Shown here one piece after another: positions 46,827-55,876 of a stretch of 64,000 nt of DNA. Position 1 is the stretch's first letter, and each line of letters begins with the position of its first letter. The position numbers and the translations under genes are program-made. This stretch comes from Cypionkella sp. (lineage in GTDB: Bacteria; Pseudomonadota; Alphaproteobacteria; Rhodobacterales; Rhodobacteraceae). The stretch is taken from assembly GCF_028290025.1 (NCBI RefSeq), contig NZ_JAQGKQ010000112.1, positions 89,900 to 153,899 on the forward strand, read 5' to 3'. The notes beneath the pieces were generated by a model. It made no database searches, was not told the DNA's origin, and saw nothing but the letters and a program-made list of their open reading frames with translations.

Positions 46827-47185
46827 CCGCTCTTGACCAAATCAAAGACACCGTGACGAAGAATGACGTGGTGTTGTTTATGAAGGGCAACAAGTTGATG
46901 CCGCAATGTGGGTTCTCGTCGAAGGTGGCGGGGATTTTGAATTACTTGGGCGTCGAATATGCTGACGTCAACGTGCTGGCGGACGCAGAAATCCGGCAGG
47001 GCATCAAGGAATTCTCGGATTGGCCAACGATTCCGCAGCTTTACGTTAAGGGCGAGTTTGTTGGCGGCTGCGATATCGCCATTGAGATGGCTTTGTCGGG
47101 CGAGTTGGATGCGTTGTTGGAGGCCAATGGCGTGGCGTTTGACAAGACGGCGGCGGATAAAATCCGCGAAGCTAACGCGGGTTGA
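46823..47185 (+). CDS. grxD: Monothiol glutaredoxin (Grx4/GrxD type)
   Basis: 120 residues with the CGFS active site in PQCGFSSK, and glutathione-binding WPTIPQLYV and GGCDI. It carries and transfers [2Fe-2S] clusters with BolA. A C-terminal extension of some 15 residues ([14 protein letters not shown]) is usual in alphaproteobacteria. It is the last gene of the purL-bolA unit and is followed by a family-type 3' repeat. Confidence 0.95.
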   Translation: MTALDQIKDTVTKNDVVLFMKGNKLMPQCGFSSKVAGILNYLGVEYADVNVLADAEIRQGIKEFSDWPTIPQLYVKGEFVGGCDIAIEMALSGELDALLEANGVAFDKTAADKIREANAG

Positions 47186-47193
47186 ATTGGCGA

Positions 47194-47253
47194 GCGGGGG
47201 TTTCACACCCCCGCGCCCCCGTGGGATATTTTCCCCAGTCTGAAAGAAAAGTT
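47194..47253 (+). repeat. Rhodobacteraceae-type 3' repeat with hairpin (copy 1)
   Basis: A hairpin GCGGGGGT/ACCCCCGC is followed by CCCCCGTGGGATATTTT and TGAAAGAAAAG. A related block stands at 57616-57676 after another gene. The position just past a stop codon suggests a role in 3' end formation. Confidence 0.55.
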
Positions 47254-47282
47254 AATCAAATGCCGTGAAGTTTGGCGTTTGG

Positions 47283-47624
47283 TTACTGAGGTTTGCACGC
47301 GTCGTGGAGTATGGATTCTGCGCCGCCTTTGGTGCCGTCCTTCCAGAGCAGAGTGCCGGTGTCGGCTTTGATCAGCCAGACGTAGTTGGAGCCGTCGGAT
47401 GGCCAGCCGTAGCGTGCGCCGGAGGCTGCTTCCTCGGCCAGCAGGTTGAAGGTTTCGCCCTTGACGGTGAGTTTGAGGTTGCCGTCGGTGCCCAACACTG
47501 TGGCGATTTTGGTGCCGTCGGCGCAGAGGTATTGCGTGGTGTTGGGGTCGGATACGGTAGGCGGCGGTGCATTCTCGGAGGTGCAGGCGGCGAGCAGGCC
47601 GAGCAAAGCGAGTTTACGGATCAT
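47283..47624 (-). CDS. MliC-like lipoprotein (c-type lysozyme inhibitor family)
   Basis: 113 residues. A lipobox LLAAC at Cys14 marks a lipoprotein. The mature domain has YLCADGTKIATVLG and a SGARYG segment as in MliC/PliC inhibitors, and two Cys that could pair. These proteins sit in the outer membrane and block lysozyme. ATG 47624 overlaps the ZapA stop by four bases. Confidence 0.78.
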   Translation of the reverse strand: MIRKLALLGLLAACTSENAPPPTVSDPNTTQYLCADGTKIATVLGTDGNLKLTVKGETFNLLAEEAASGARYGWPSDGSNYVWLIKADTGTLLWKDGTKGGAESILHDACKPQ

Positions 47625-47992
47625 TGCAGACGTTCCTCGACTGAAGCGGCCATCGCTTCGGCGCGGGCGGCTATTTCGGCAAGTGCCTCGCGCAGGCCCG
47701 GCGGCACGACTGGCACCTCGAGTTTCTCGCGTTCGGGCTGCGGGCGGGATTCAATCGCGGCCAATTTCAGCTTCAACTGGCGGTTCTCATCTTCTACGGC
47801 CGCAGTTTTGTCGGCCAGCATCAAACCTGCCATCAGCAACATACGGGCTTCGGGCAAGCGCCCCATTTGGGCGACCAAGGGTGCGGCCTCGGTGTCCAGC
47901 ATGGTGGCTGCACCGCGCAAGAAATGTTCCTCGCCGGGTTGGCACGAGACGGTGAAACTGCGGCCACCGATGGTGATTTCCAGATCAGGCAT
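47621..47992 (-). CDS. zapA: Cell division protein ZapA
   Basis: 123 residues. [17 protein letters not shown] opens the ZapA fold and a Leu-rich coiled coil follows. It bundles FtsZ filaments at the division site. ATG 47992 is used (an ATG at 48010 would add six residues). It overlaps the upstream coiled-coil gene by eight bases and the lipoprotein gene by four. Confidence 0.9.
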   Translation of the reverse strand: MPDLEITIGGRSFTVSCQPGEEHFLRGAATMLDTEAAPLVAQMGRLPEARMLLMAGLMLADKTAAVEDENRQLKLKLAAIESRPQPEREKLEVPVVPPGLREALAEIAARAEAMAASVEERLQ

Positions 47993-48494
47993 GGGCTGCG
48001 GCCTCTTCAATCAGCGGGTTCAGGGCGGCGATAATTTCCGAGAGTTCTTCTGCTTCGGAGGCACGGGCGGCGCGCAGGGCGTCAAGCTCGGCCAGCATCG
48101 CTTTGTTGATATGTTCGGGTTCGGTCACGCCCAATTCAGCCACGTCACGCAAGGCGGCGAGTTCTTGGCTGAGCGCATTCGAGGTGGCACGCAAGCGGGC
48201 GAGTTCATCCGACTGGGCGGCAAGCTGGGCGTTCAGGGCCGAGACTTGATCGGTCAGCGCGGTCTTTTCCGCATCATCCTTCTGACGCACCACGCGCAGG
48301 CGTTCCTGCAACTGGGCGTTCAGCATCCGCTCTTCGTCAAGCTTTTCGTTCAGGACCGCGAAATCGCTTTCTGGCAACATTGCGGTGGGATTATCGGTTG
48401 GCATCGTCACAGCGGCGCTTAGGCTTTCAACCCCGCGGCCAATACGTTCGAGGGCTGCTGTAATGCGGCGCTCTAGTTCGGTTATGTCCTGCAT
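47985..48494 (-). CDS. Coiled-coil protein upstream of ZapA (ZauP-like by context)
   Basis: 169 residues, almost entirely heptad-rich coiled coil between residues 1 and 165 ([19 protein letters not shown] and onward), with no other domain. In Caulobacter the partner ZauP is encoded directly before zapA and the pair focuses the Z-ring, so this gene is probably its counterpart. The evidence is gene order and coiled-coil character, not a motif. ATG 48494 or 48515 is the start. It is divergent from tkt. Confidence 0.7.
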   Translation of the reverse strand: MQDITELERRITAALERIGRGVESLSAAVTMPTDNPTAMLPESDFAVLNEKLDEERMLNAQLQERLRVVRQKDDAEKTALTDQVSALNAQLAAQSDELARLRATSNALSQELAALRDVAELGVTEPEHINKAMLAELDALRAARASEAEELSEIIAALNPLIEEAAAHA

Positions 48495-48705
48495 GGGTCT
48501 TGGCACCCTTTCCATTTTCTTAACACATAACATGCCCGCCCGGTGTGGAGCGAATCGGCAGCGGCTGCGTAGGCTGATCTTAGCCGTTGCGCGGGGGGCC
48601 GTCTTGTCTTTTGCGCCCAATGCCTTGCGCGGCCTGCTTGATCTTGCTGCAATGGGTGTTATGCAGCTTTTAGCCCACCCCAGTTTCAGGAACAGGACAT
48701 CAACC

Positions 48706-50721
48706 TTGGATATCCAGACGCTTCGTACCAGCCATCCCGACCATTGGATGCGCGCTGCCGCCATTCGCACGCTCACGTTAGACGCTGTTGCCGCCGCCAA
48801 TTCTGGCCATTCCGGAATGCCGATGGGCATGGCGGATGTGGCAACCGTGTTGTTTGAAAAGCACCTGAAGTTTGATCCCAAAGCGCCACGCTGGGCCGAC
48901 CGCGATCGATTTATCCTGTCGGCGGGGCATGGCTCGATGCTGATTTACAGCCTGCTGTATCTGACAGGCTACGCCGACGTGACGATTGAGCAGATCAAGA
49001 ATTTCCGCCAATGGGGCGCGATTACGGCGGGCCATCCGGAATACGGCCATGTCTCGGGGGTTGAGACCACCACTGGACCGCTGGGTCAGGGCATTGCCAA
49101 TTCGGTGGGCTTTGCGATTGCCGAGGAAAACCTGCGCGCGCGTTGGGGTTCCAAGGTGCAGGATCACCATACGTATGTGATCGTTGGTGACGGTTGCTTG
49201 ATGGAAGGGGTTTCTCAGGAAGCCATTGGTTTGGCGGGCAAATTGCAGCTAAGCCGCCTGATCGTGATGTGGGACAACAACGGCATCACCATTGATGGCA
49301 AAGTGTCGATGTCGGATGTGACCGATCAGAAGGCGCGGTTTGCGGCGAGCGGTTGGGATGTGTTTGAATGCGACGGCCACGATCCAGTGGCGATTGATCA
49401 GGCGTTGGTAGCGGCTAAGGCTTCGCCCCGCCCGGCGATGATCGCCTGCAAGACGCATATCGCTTTGGGTCATGCGGCGCAGGACACCTCAAAGGGTCAC
49501 GGCGCTTTGACTGATCCGGCGCAGCTGAAGGCAGTGAAAGAGCTTTACGGCTGGACGTCGGAGCCTTTCGTTATCCCGGCGGCGATCAAAGCCCAGTGGG
49601 AAGCCTTTGGGGTGCGTGGCGGTGAGGCTCATGCAGCATGGGAGGCTCGGTTTGCGGCTTTGTCGCCAGCCAAGCAGGCGGAGTTTAAGCGGATATTCTC
49701 GCTTGAAGTGCCCGCGAAATTGCCTGCGATCATTCGGGGCGTGAAGAAGGCGGCTACCGAGGCGGGTGCAAAGATTGCGACGCGTTCGGCTTCGGAAAAG
49801 GTGCTGCAAGCGGTGAACCCTGTGTTGCCGGAAACCATTGGCGGCTCGGCGGATTTGACCGGGTCGAACAACACCAAGACCGCTGATCTTGGCGTGTTTA
49901 GCGCGGAAGATCGCAAGGGTCGTTATATCTACTACGGCATCCGCGAGCATGGCATGGCTTCGGCGATGAACGGCTTGGTGCTGCATGGCGGGGTGCGTCC
50001 GTATTCAGGCACCTTCATGTGCTTTACGGACTATGCGCGGCCTGCGATGCGGTTGTCGGCGCTGATGGGCGTGCCAGTGGTCTATGTGATGACGCATGAC
50101 AGCATTGGCTTGGGCGAAGATGGCCCGACGCACCAGCCGGTTGAGCATCTGGCGATTTCGCGGGCGACGCCGAACACTTACGTGTTCCGTCCGGCGGATT
50201 TGGTTGAGACGGCTGAGGCTTGGGAGATCGCGTTTACCTCGAAGAAAACCCCTTCGGTGATGGCATTGAGCCGTCAGAACCTGCCAACGGTGCGCAAGGT
50301 GCATACCAACACCAACATGACTGCCAAGGGCGCTTATGTGCTCGAGGAGGCTGTCGGCAAGCGTCAGGTCATTCTGATGGCGACAGGCTCGGAAGTCGAG
50401 ATTGCGCTCAAGGCGCGCGATTTGTTGCAAGCTGACGGGATTGGCACGCGGGTTGTGTCGATGCCGTCGATGGAGTTGTTTGCGGCGCAGGATGAGGCTT
50501 ATCGTCGTCGCGTGCTGCCTCCGGGTCCGGTGCGGGTGGCGATTGAAGCTGGGGTGCGTCAGGGCTGGGATCGCTGGCTGCTCGGTGAGCGTGGCCGCGA
50601 TGGCAAGGCTGATTTCGTCGGTATGTCGTCGTTTGGGGCATCTGCTCCGATGGAGCGGTTGTACCAAGAGTTCGGCATCACGGCGGAGAATGCGGTGGCG
50701 AAGGTCAAGGCAATGCTTTGA
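48706..50721 (+). CDS. tkt: Transketolase
   Basis: 671 residues; transfers two-carbon units in the pentose phosphate pathway with thiamine diphosphate. The ThDP motif [19 protein letters not shown] through NNGITIDG and the catalytic HTH and EHG segments ([13 protein letters not shown]) are intact. The TTG at 48706 gives the normal length and follows AGGA; longer in-frame forms are unlikely. Like the downstream gap genes it is part of central carbon metabolism, but I saw no LacI-type operator in front of it. Confidence 0.93.
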   Translation: MDIQTLRTSHPDHWMRAAAIRTLTLDAVAAANSGHSGMPMGMADVATVLFEKHLKFDPKAPRWADRDRFILSAGHGSMLIYSLLYLTGYADVTIEQIKNFRQWGAITAGHPEYGHVSGVETTTGPLGQGIANSVGFAIAEENLRARWGSKVQDHHTYVIVGDGCLMEGVSQEAIGLAGKLQLSRLIVMWDNNGITIDGKVSMSDVTDQKARFAASGWDVFECDGHDPVAIDQALVAAKASPRPAMIACKTHIALGHAAQDTSKGHGALTDPAQLKAVKELYGWTSEPFVIPAAIKAQWEAFGVRGGEAHAAWEARFAALSPAKQAEFKRIFSLEVPAKLPAIIRGVKKAATEAGAKIATRSASEKVLQAVNPVLPETIGGSADLTGSNNTKTADLGVFSAEDRKGRYIYYGIREHGMASAMNGLVLHGGVRPYSGTFMCFTDYARPAMRLSALMGVPVVYVMTHDSIGLGEDGPTHQPVEHLAISRATPNTYVFRPADLVETAEAWEIAFTSKKTPSVMALSRQNLPTVRKVHTNTNMTAKGAYVLEEAVGKRQVILMATGSEVEIALKARDLLQADGIGTRVVSMPSMELFAAQDEAYRRRVLPPGPVRVAIEAGVRQGWDRWLLGERGRDGKADFVGMSSFGASAPMERLYQEFGITAENAVAKVKAML

Positions 50722-50800
50722 GTTCGGCGGGCGGGGTGGGGTTAGCCCTCACCCTGCCCTGTCGCTTTTACTGAGCTTTTAAGGTTTGATTGGGCGGTGC

Positions 50801-51772
50801 TTAGTGCGCGGCCTTTTTCTTTCCGGTGATCGCGGACCATGCCGGGATGATGATTTTGGTGGCGAGCGGGATTAGAATCATACCCAAAACCAGACCAATA
50901 ATACCATCGCAGGCGGCGGTGACGCTCCATTCCACCAGTCCAGCGGCTTGCGGAACTGCTTCGCTGGCGGCGACGGCCCAGTGGTGGATGGTGGCATAGG
51001 GTTCGTGCTGGCCAAGCGTATCGAGGCCGTGCGTCAGGATTTGCCCGCCCACCCACAGCATCGCGAGGGTGCCAACGGTGGACAGAACGCTCATCAGCTT
51101 GGGCATCGCTAAAACCAGACCGCGACCTAAGGCGCGGGTAATCGACAAATTGCCGCGCCGCGCCATGAAAAGGCCAATGTCATCCATTTTCACGATCAGC
51201 GCCACCGAACCGTAGACGCCAACGGTGATCAAGGTGCCGACAAGGGCCAATGTGATCGCCTCTATCCAGATTGCGGCTTCGGGGATGGCAGCGAGGGCGA
51301 TGGTCATAATCTCGGCTGACAGGATGAAATCTGTTTTGATCGCGCCTGCGACTTTTTCTTCCTCAAGACGGGCCGGGTCTTTGGTGTCGAAATCCTGATC
51401 AACCTCGGCATCGCCATGTGGAAACAAAGTGTGGAACACCTTCTCGGCACCCTCAAAGCACAGATAGGCGCCGCCAAGCATCAGCAAGGGTGTGATCGCT
51501 TGCGGCAGAAAACTGGTGAGCGCCAAGGCCACCGGCAACAGGATGATCAGCTTATTTTTCAGCGAGCCTTTGGCAATGCGCCAGATGATTGGCAACTCGC
51601 GCTTGGCTTCAAAACCGTGGACATATTTTGGCGTCACAGCGGTATCGTCAATCACCACGCCTGCAGCCTTGGCACCGGCTTTGGCGGCGGCACCCACAAT
51701 GTCATCGACCGAGGCCGCTGCAACTTTGGCAATCGCCGCGACGTCGTCTAAGAGTGCCAGTAATCCGCTCAT
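50801..51772 (-). CDS. DUF808 family membrane protein (YedI-like)
   Basis: 323 residues with several hydrophobic segments and the family start MSGLLALLDDVAAIAKVAAA. The DEFDTKDPARLEEEKVAGAIKTDF loop region and the ILAEIMTIALA-like span are typical. The function is not known; the E. coli homologue is a poorly characterised inner membrane protein. It converges on tkt. Confidence 0.88.
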   Translation of the reverse strand: MSGLLALLDDVAAIAKVAAASVDDIVGAAAKAGAKAAGVVIDDTAVTPKYVHGFEAKRELPIIWRIAKGSLKNKLIILLPVALALTSFLPQAITPLLMLGGAYLCFEGAEKVFHTLFPHGDAEVDQDFDTKDPARLEEEKVAGAIKTDFILSAEIMTIALAAIPEAAIWIEAITLALVGTLITVGVYGSVALIVKMDDIGLFMARRGNLSITRALGRGLVLAMPKLMSVLSTVGTLAMLWVGGQILTHGLDTLGQHEPYATIHHWAVAASEAVPQAAGLVEWSVTAACDGIIGLVLGMILIPLATKIIIPAWSAITGKKKAAH

Positions 51773-51857
51773 ACCAATAACCTGCTCATACCCGCCTCAC
51801 CGTTTGCTTCGCAGTGGTATTTAGGGTCTGCCTCAGCAAAAGGCAAAGCCTGTGACT

Positions 51858-51871
51858 TGTTAGCGCGAACA
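51858..51871. promoter_or_regulatory. LacI-type operator, site 1 (gap1)
   Basis: TGTTAGCGCGAACA, 13 of 14 bases matching the palindrome TGTTAGCGCTAACA. Located 110 bases upstream of the gap1 start codon. Confidence 0.55.
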
Positions 51872-51876
51872 TGAGA

Positions 51877-51890
51877 AGTTTGCGCTAACA
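51877..51890. promoter_or_regulatory. LacI-type operator, site 2 (gap1)
   Basis: AGTTTGCGCTAACA, two mismatches to the palindrome, with its centre 19 bases from the centre of site 1, so both lie on nearly the same DNA face. Confidence 0.45.
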
Positions 51891-51981
51891 CTTTGAATTA
51901 ACGACTCTTTTCGGCTTTTATGCTGTGCACGCCTTGCCTATAGCGAAAATAGGTATTGGTTTGGAAAGAAGGCGCGCACAG

Positions 51982-52980
51982 ATGATCACCATTGGTATCA
52001 ACGGATTTGGCCGGATTGGCCGCTGCACTTTGGCGCATATTGCGGAGTCCGCGCGCAACGATGTGCAGGTGGTCGCGATCAATGCGACCGGGCCGATTGA
52101 GACCAATGCGCATCTGTTGAAATATGATTCGGTGCATGGACGGTTTCCGGGTGTGGTGAAGGTTTCCGGCAATGAGCTGGACCTTGGGCGCGGACCGATG
52201 CGAGTGATGAGCACCTATAATCCTGAAGAACTGGACTGGGACGGGGTGGATGTCGTGCTGGAATGCACCGGGCAATTTAACGCGCGGGAAAAGGCAGCGG
52301 TGCATCTGGGGCGCGGGGCGAAGCGGGTTTTGATCTCGGCTCCGGCGAAGCGGGCGGACATGACGGTGGTGTATGGGGTGAACCATCGGGCACTGACGGC
52401 GGATCATCATGTGGTGTCGAACGCGTCTTGCACGACGAACTGTCTGGCTCCGCTCGCGAAGGTCTTGAATGACGCGATTGGCATTGAGAGCGGGATTATG
52501 ACGACGATCCACAGCTATACCGGCGATCAGCCGACGTTGGACCGCCGCCACAAGGATTTATATCGGGCGCGGGCGGCGTCGATGGCGATGATACCGACCT
52601 CTACCGGGGCGGCGCGGGCGTTGGGAGAGGTGTTGCCGGAATTGGCGGGGCGGCTCGATGGCTCGTCGATCCGGGTGCCGACGCCGAACGTCTCGGCTGT
52701 AGATCTGACGTTTATCGCGCAGAAATCGGTGACGGTGGATGAGGTCAACGCGATCGTGCGCGAGGCAACGGCGGGCTATATGGGCATGGTGCTGGCGTAT
52801 GATCCTGAACCCAAGGTATCAATCGACTTCAATCACACGCCGCATTCGTCTATCTTCGCGCCAGACCAGACCAAGGTGGTGGGCCGTTCGGTGCGGGTGC
52901 TGGCTTGGTATGATAACGAATGGGGGTTTTCCTGCCGGATGGCCGATGTGGCTGGGGTTATGGGACGTCTGTTGCAATAG
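51982..52980 (+). CDS. gap: Glyceraldehyde-3-phosphate dehydrogenase, NADP-type (gap1)
   Basis: 332 residues. Catalytic Cys150 in SNASCTTN and His177 in TTIHSYT are intact. The position that holds Asp in NAD enzymes (INDL) is Ala35 (INATGP), and the LP pair that limits NADP binding is Arg188-Arg189 (LDRRHKDL). By the rules for GapB and chloroplast enzymes this favours NADPH and a gluconeogenic or anabolic role. ATG 51982 follows GAAGG. It is followed by a 47-residue gene and a second gap. Confidence 0.93.
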   Translation: MITIGINGFGRIGRCTLAHIAESARNDVQVVAINATGPIETNAHLLKYDSVHGRFPGVVKVSGNELDLGRGPMRVMSTYNPEELDWDGVDVVLECTGQFNAREKAAVHLGRGAKRVLISAPAKRADMTVVYGVNHRALTADHHVVSNASCTTNCLAPLAKVLNDAIGIESGIMTTIHSYTGDQPTLDRRHKDLYRARAASMAMIPTSTGAARALGEVLPELAGRLDGSSIRVPTPNVSAVDLTFIAQKSVTVDEVNAIVREATAGYMGMVLAYDPEPKVSIDFNHTPHSSIFAPDQTKVVGRSVRVLAWYDNEWGFSCRMADVAGVMGRLLQ

Positions 52981-52992
52981 ACCGGAGACGCT

Positions 52993-53136
52993 GTGACCGA
53001 CCGTATTGCTTTAGGGCTCGCCCTGCTGATTGCCGCCGCGATTGGCGCAGATGTCGCGTTCAACCATGGTCACGCTTCGGTGTTTTTGCTACGAAAACTG
53101 GGTGATCTGGTTCAATATGTGATGGTCTGGCGCTAA
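52993..53136 (+). CDS. Small membrane protein, 47 residues, between the gap genes
   Basis: GTG 52993 follows GGAGA and encodes MTDRIALGLALLIAAAIGAD then a polar HGHASVFLLRKLGDLVQ segment. One N-terminal span is likely. It is too short for family assignment. It starts 12 bases after gap1 and ends 91 bases before gap2, so it is read with gap1. Confidence 0.6.
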   Translation: MTDRIALGLALLIAAAIGADVAFNHGHASVFLLRKLGDLVQYVMVWR

Positions 53137-53175
53137 GCTTTGAACTTGCCGTTGATTGTCGCGGCAGTTTCGTGA

Positions 53176-53189
53176 TGTTAGCGCAAGCA
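53176..53189. promoter_or_regulatory. LacI-type operator, site 3 (gap2)
   Basis: TGTTAGCGCAAGCA, the left half perfect and the right half with two or three changes, centred about 45 bases before the gap2 start codon. Confidence 0.5.
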
Positions 53190-53227
53190 TTGCGCGCGTG
53201 AGTCGCGCTTTTTCAGGAGGTTATCTC

Positions 53228-54232
53228 ATGGCCGTAAAAGTCGCCATTAATGGTTTCGGTCGGATTGGCCGCAACGTGCTGCGCGCGATCATCGAATCGG
53301 GTCGCACCGATATCGAAGTGATTGCGATCAACGACCTTGGCCCAGTGGAGACTAACGCACATTTGCTGCGGTTTGATTCGGTGCATGGCCGCTTTCCGCA
53401 TGTTGTGACGACGACTGCTGATACGATTGACGTGGGCCGTGGGCCGATGCGGGTGACGGCGTTGCGCAACCCGGCAGAATTGCCGTGGAGCGACGTTGAT
53501 ATCGTCATGGAATGCACCGGGATTTTCACCAGCAAAGAGAAGTGCCAAGCGCATCTGGAGAATGGTGCCAAGCGCGTGCTGATCTCTGCGCCCGGCGAAG
53601 ATGCTGATAAGACGATTGTTTTCGGGGTGAACCATGACACGCTGACCTCCAGCGATCTGGTTGTATCGAACGCGTCTTGCACCACGAACTGCCTGTCGCC
53701 TGTGGCTTATGTGCTGAACAAATTGATCGGCATCGAAAAAGGCATGATGACGACGATCCACAGTTATACTGGCGATCAGCCAACGCTGGATACGATGCAC
53801 AAGGATCTGTATCGCGGCCGTGCTGCGGCTTTGAGCATGATCCCGACCTCGACCGGGGCTGCCAAGGCTGTTGGGCTGGTGCTGCCAGAGTTGAAGGGTC
53901 GACTGGATGGTTTTGCCATTCGGGTGCCGACGCCGAACGTCTCGGTGGTTGATCTGAAGTTCATCGCCAAGCGGGCGACGAGCGTTGAGGAGATCAATTC
54001 GGCAATCAAAGATGCTGCGACTTCTGGGCCGCTGAAGGGGATTTTGGGCTATACCGAGTTCAAGAACGTCTCGTCGGACTTCAACCATGACCCGCATTCC
54101 AGCGTGTTCCATATGGATCAGACCAAGGTGATGGACGGTACGTTCTGCTCGATCTTGTCGTGGTATGATAACGAATGGGGCTTTTCAAACCGGATGGCGG
54201 ATACCGCTGTGGCGATGGGTAAGCTGATCTGA
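53228..54232 (+). CDS. gap: Glyceraldehyde-3-phosphate dehydrogenase, NAD-type (gap2)
   Basis: 334 residues. Cys151 and His178 form the catalytic pair, and Asp36 in [11 protein letters not shown] marks an NAD-dependent enzyme, in contrast to gap1. The segment before HKDL is Thr-Met rather than Arg-Arg. ATG 53228 follows a perfect AGGAGG. It is probably the glycolytic enzyme. A terminator follows 60 bases after the stop. Confidence 0.95.
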   Translation: MAVKVAINGFGRIGRNVLRAIIESGRTDIEVIAINDLGPVETNAHLLRFDSVHGRFPHVVTTTADTIDVGRGPMRVTALRNPAELPWSDVDIVMECTGIFTSKEKCQAHLENGAKRVLISAPGEDADKTIVFGVNHDTLTSSDLVVSNASCTTNCLSPVAYVLNKLIGIEKGMMTTIHSYTGDQPTLDTMHKDLYRGRAAALSMIPTSTGAAKAVGLVLPELKGRLDGFAIRVPTPNVSVVDLKFIAKRATSVEEINSAIKDAATSGPLKGILGYTEFKNVSSDFNHDPHSSVFHMDQTKVMDGTFCSILSWYDNEWGFSNRMADTAVAMGKLI

Positions 54233-54291
54233 GGCTTCGGTAGGGCGGAGTTCGCGCGAGTTCCGGAGCTAATTCTTCCAAGATTTATTGA

Positions 54292-54315
54292 GGGGTGCCT
54301 TTGGGCGCCCCTTTT
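54292..54315 (+). terminator. Intrinsic terminator after gap2
   Basis: GGGGTGCC pairs with GGCGCCCC (one G-T pair), followed by TTTT. Confidence 0.75.
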
Positions 54316-54398
54316 GCATTGTTAGCACTCGATCTCAGCCACGGCATTTCTGCACCAGCTATGCGCTGAACGCAATGCGGCACCGCAGCGTTGTCGGT

Positions 54399-54412
54399 TG
54401 TTGGCGCTAACA
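54399..54412. promoter_or_regulatory. LacI-type operator, site 4 (DUF1127 gene)
   Basis: TGTTGGCGCTAACA, 13 of 14 bases matching TGTTAGCGCTAACA, 74 bases before the DUF1127 start. Confidence 0.5.
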
Positions 54413-54485
54413 GTTTTCTTATATTCAGGACATGCGAAAGGACGAAGCCATCCGGGCAAGTCATCGCAGAGGAAAAGGAAACACT

Positions 54486-54647
54486 ATGAAATCGCTTATC
54501 GCTCAACTGCGCAACGCCGCCGCAAAACGTGCAATGTACCGTCGCACTCGTGACGAAATTGCGGGCATGCCACGCCGGGTTGCGCTTGATCTGGGTATCT
54601 TCCCTGAGGATGCGGAGATCATCGCACGCAAGGCTGTCTGGGGCTAA
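54486..54647 (+). CDS. DUF1127 small protein
   Basis: 53 residues: an Arg-rich DUF1127-type (YjiS-like) domain with YRRTRDEIAGMPRRVALDLG and a C-terminal FPEDAEIIARKAVWG. Small DUF1127 proteins in alphaproteobacteria affect RNA turnover and phosphate or carbon uptake. ATG 54486 follows AGGAAAAGGA. The operator at 54399 suggests common control with the gap genes. Confidence 0.8.
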   Translation: MKSLIAQLRNAAAKRAMYRRTRDEIAGMPRRVALDLGIFPEDAEIIARKAVWG

Positions 54648-54687
54648 GCCCTCGGCTTTGCTGCTAAATCAGTCATCTACGACGTTC

Positions 54688-54710
54688 GGGGGCCAGTCGG
54701 CCCCCTTTTT
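54688..54710 (+). terminator. Intrinsic terminator after the DUF1127 gene
   Basis: GGGGGCC pairs with GGCCCCC around AGTC, followed by TTTTT. The convergent carbonic anhydrase gene ends at the T-run. Confidence 0.85.
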
Positions 54711-55230
54711 ATTTAAGTAATTCCAGCCCTTTGGCGAAGCGGCGTGCGTTGGCTTGATAGCCGGTCGCCGACTTCAGCAGCCGCGCCTGTGCCTCGGCAT
54801 CCAACTGACGCACAACTTTCCCGGGCGCGCCCATCACCAGACTGCCATCCGGGATTTCTTTGCCTTCGGTGATCAGCGCCCCTGCCCCGATCAGGCAGCC
54901 TTCGCCAATTTTGGCACCGTTGAGAATGGTCGCGCCCATGCCGATCAGTGTGCCCTCGCCAATCGTGCAACCGTGTAGCATGGCTTTATGGCCGATTGTG
55001 CAGTTCGCACCGATGGTCAAGGGATGGCCCATGTCGGTGTGCAGGACCGAGTTTTCCTGAATATTCGAGCCGCGTCCGACACGGATTTCTTCATTGTCGC
55101 CGCGCAGCACCGCGCCGAACCATATGTTCGCATCGGCTTCTAAGGTTATCTTGCCGATCAATACGGCGGTATCTGCGACCCAAGCCGTAGGGTCGATCTG
55201 CGGGGCAATGCCGTCAAGCGCGTAGATCAT
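54709..55230 (-). CDS. Gamma-carbonic anhydrase family protein
   Basis: 173 residues forming a left-handed beta-helix of hexapeptide repeats. Three His suited to metal binding appear in [11 protein letters not shown] and [10 protein letters not shown]. Homologues include PaaY and YrdA; carbonic anhydrase activity is not proven for all. It overlaps gmk by four bases at its start, so the two are read together. Confidence 0.9.
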   Translation of the reverse strand: MIYALDGIAPQIDPTAWVADTAVLIGKITLEADANIWFGAVLRGDNEEIRVGRGSNIQENSVLHTDMGHPLTIGANCTIGHKAMLHGCTIGEGTLIGMGATILNGAKIGEGCLIGAGALITEGKEIPDGSLVMGAPGKVVRQLDAEAQARLLKSATGYQANARRFAKGLELLK

Positions 55231-55874
55231 CGGGATTCAAACTCTCGGTTGAGGTTGCGGACGAAATCGGAGAGGCCGGGTTGGCGGTCGCGCTTCAAAC
55301 GTTCTGCTTGAAGAATGGCCGTCAACTCATTGAAAGAAACGTCGATATCGCGATTGATGATGACGTAATCATATTCGGCCCAATGGCTGATTTCATCGCG
55401 GGATTTCTCCATTCGGGCAGCGATCGTCTCATCCGAGTCTTGGGCGCGGGCGCGCAGGCGGGATTCCAACTCGGCAATCGAGGGTGGCAGGATGAAGATC
55501 GACACCACATCGCGGCCTAAAGATGAGTTGCGGATTTGCTGGCCGCCCTGCCAGTCGATGTCAAAAAGCGTGTCACGGCCCTCGCGCATCGCCGCTTCGA
55601 CCGGGGCTTTCGGTGAGCCGTAGAAATTGCCGAACACTTCGGCGTGTTCCAGCGTTTCACCCGATTGCACGAGGGCTTCAAAGGCTGCGCGCGGGTGGAA
55701 ATAGTATTCGCGGCCATCTTGTTCACCGGGGCGAGGTTGGCGGGTGGTGGCTGAGATTGAGAAGCGTAAGGTCGGATCCCATTGCATCAGTTTGCGGGCG
55801 AGCGTGGATTTTCCGGCCCCGGAAGGCGAGGACAGGATCAGCAGAAGGCCGCGACGGGTAAGGGTTTGGGCCAT
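55227..55874 (-). CDS. gmk: Guanylate kinase
   Basis: 215 residues; phosphorylates GMP to GDP. P-loop [18 protein letters not shown]-binding [19 protein letters not shown] and the lid region SRLRARAQD are present. It follows yicC by two bases, an order common in proteobacteria, and is followed by the carbonic anhydrase-like gene. Confidence 0.96.
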   Translation of the reverse strand: MAQTLTRRGLLLILSSPSGAGKSTLARKLMQWDPTLRFSISATTRQPRPGEQDGREYYFHPRAAFEALVQSGETLEHAEVFGNFYGSPKAPVEAAMREGRDTLFDIDWQGGQQIRNSSLGRDVVSIFILPPSIAELESRLRARAQDSDETIAARMEKSRDEISHWAEYDYVIINRDIDVSFNELTAILQAERLKRDRQPGLSDFVRNLNREFESR

Positions 55875-55876
55875 GA

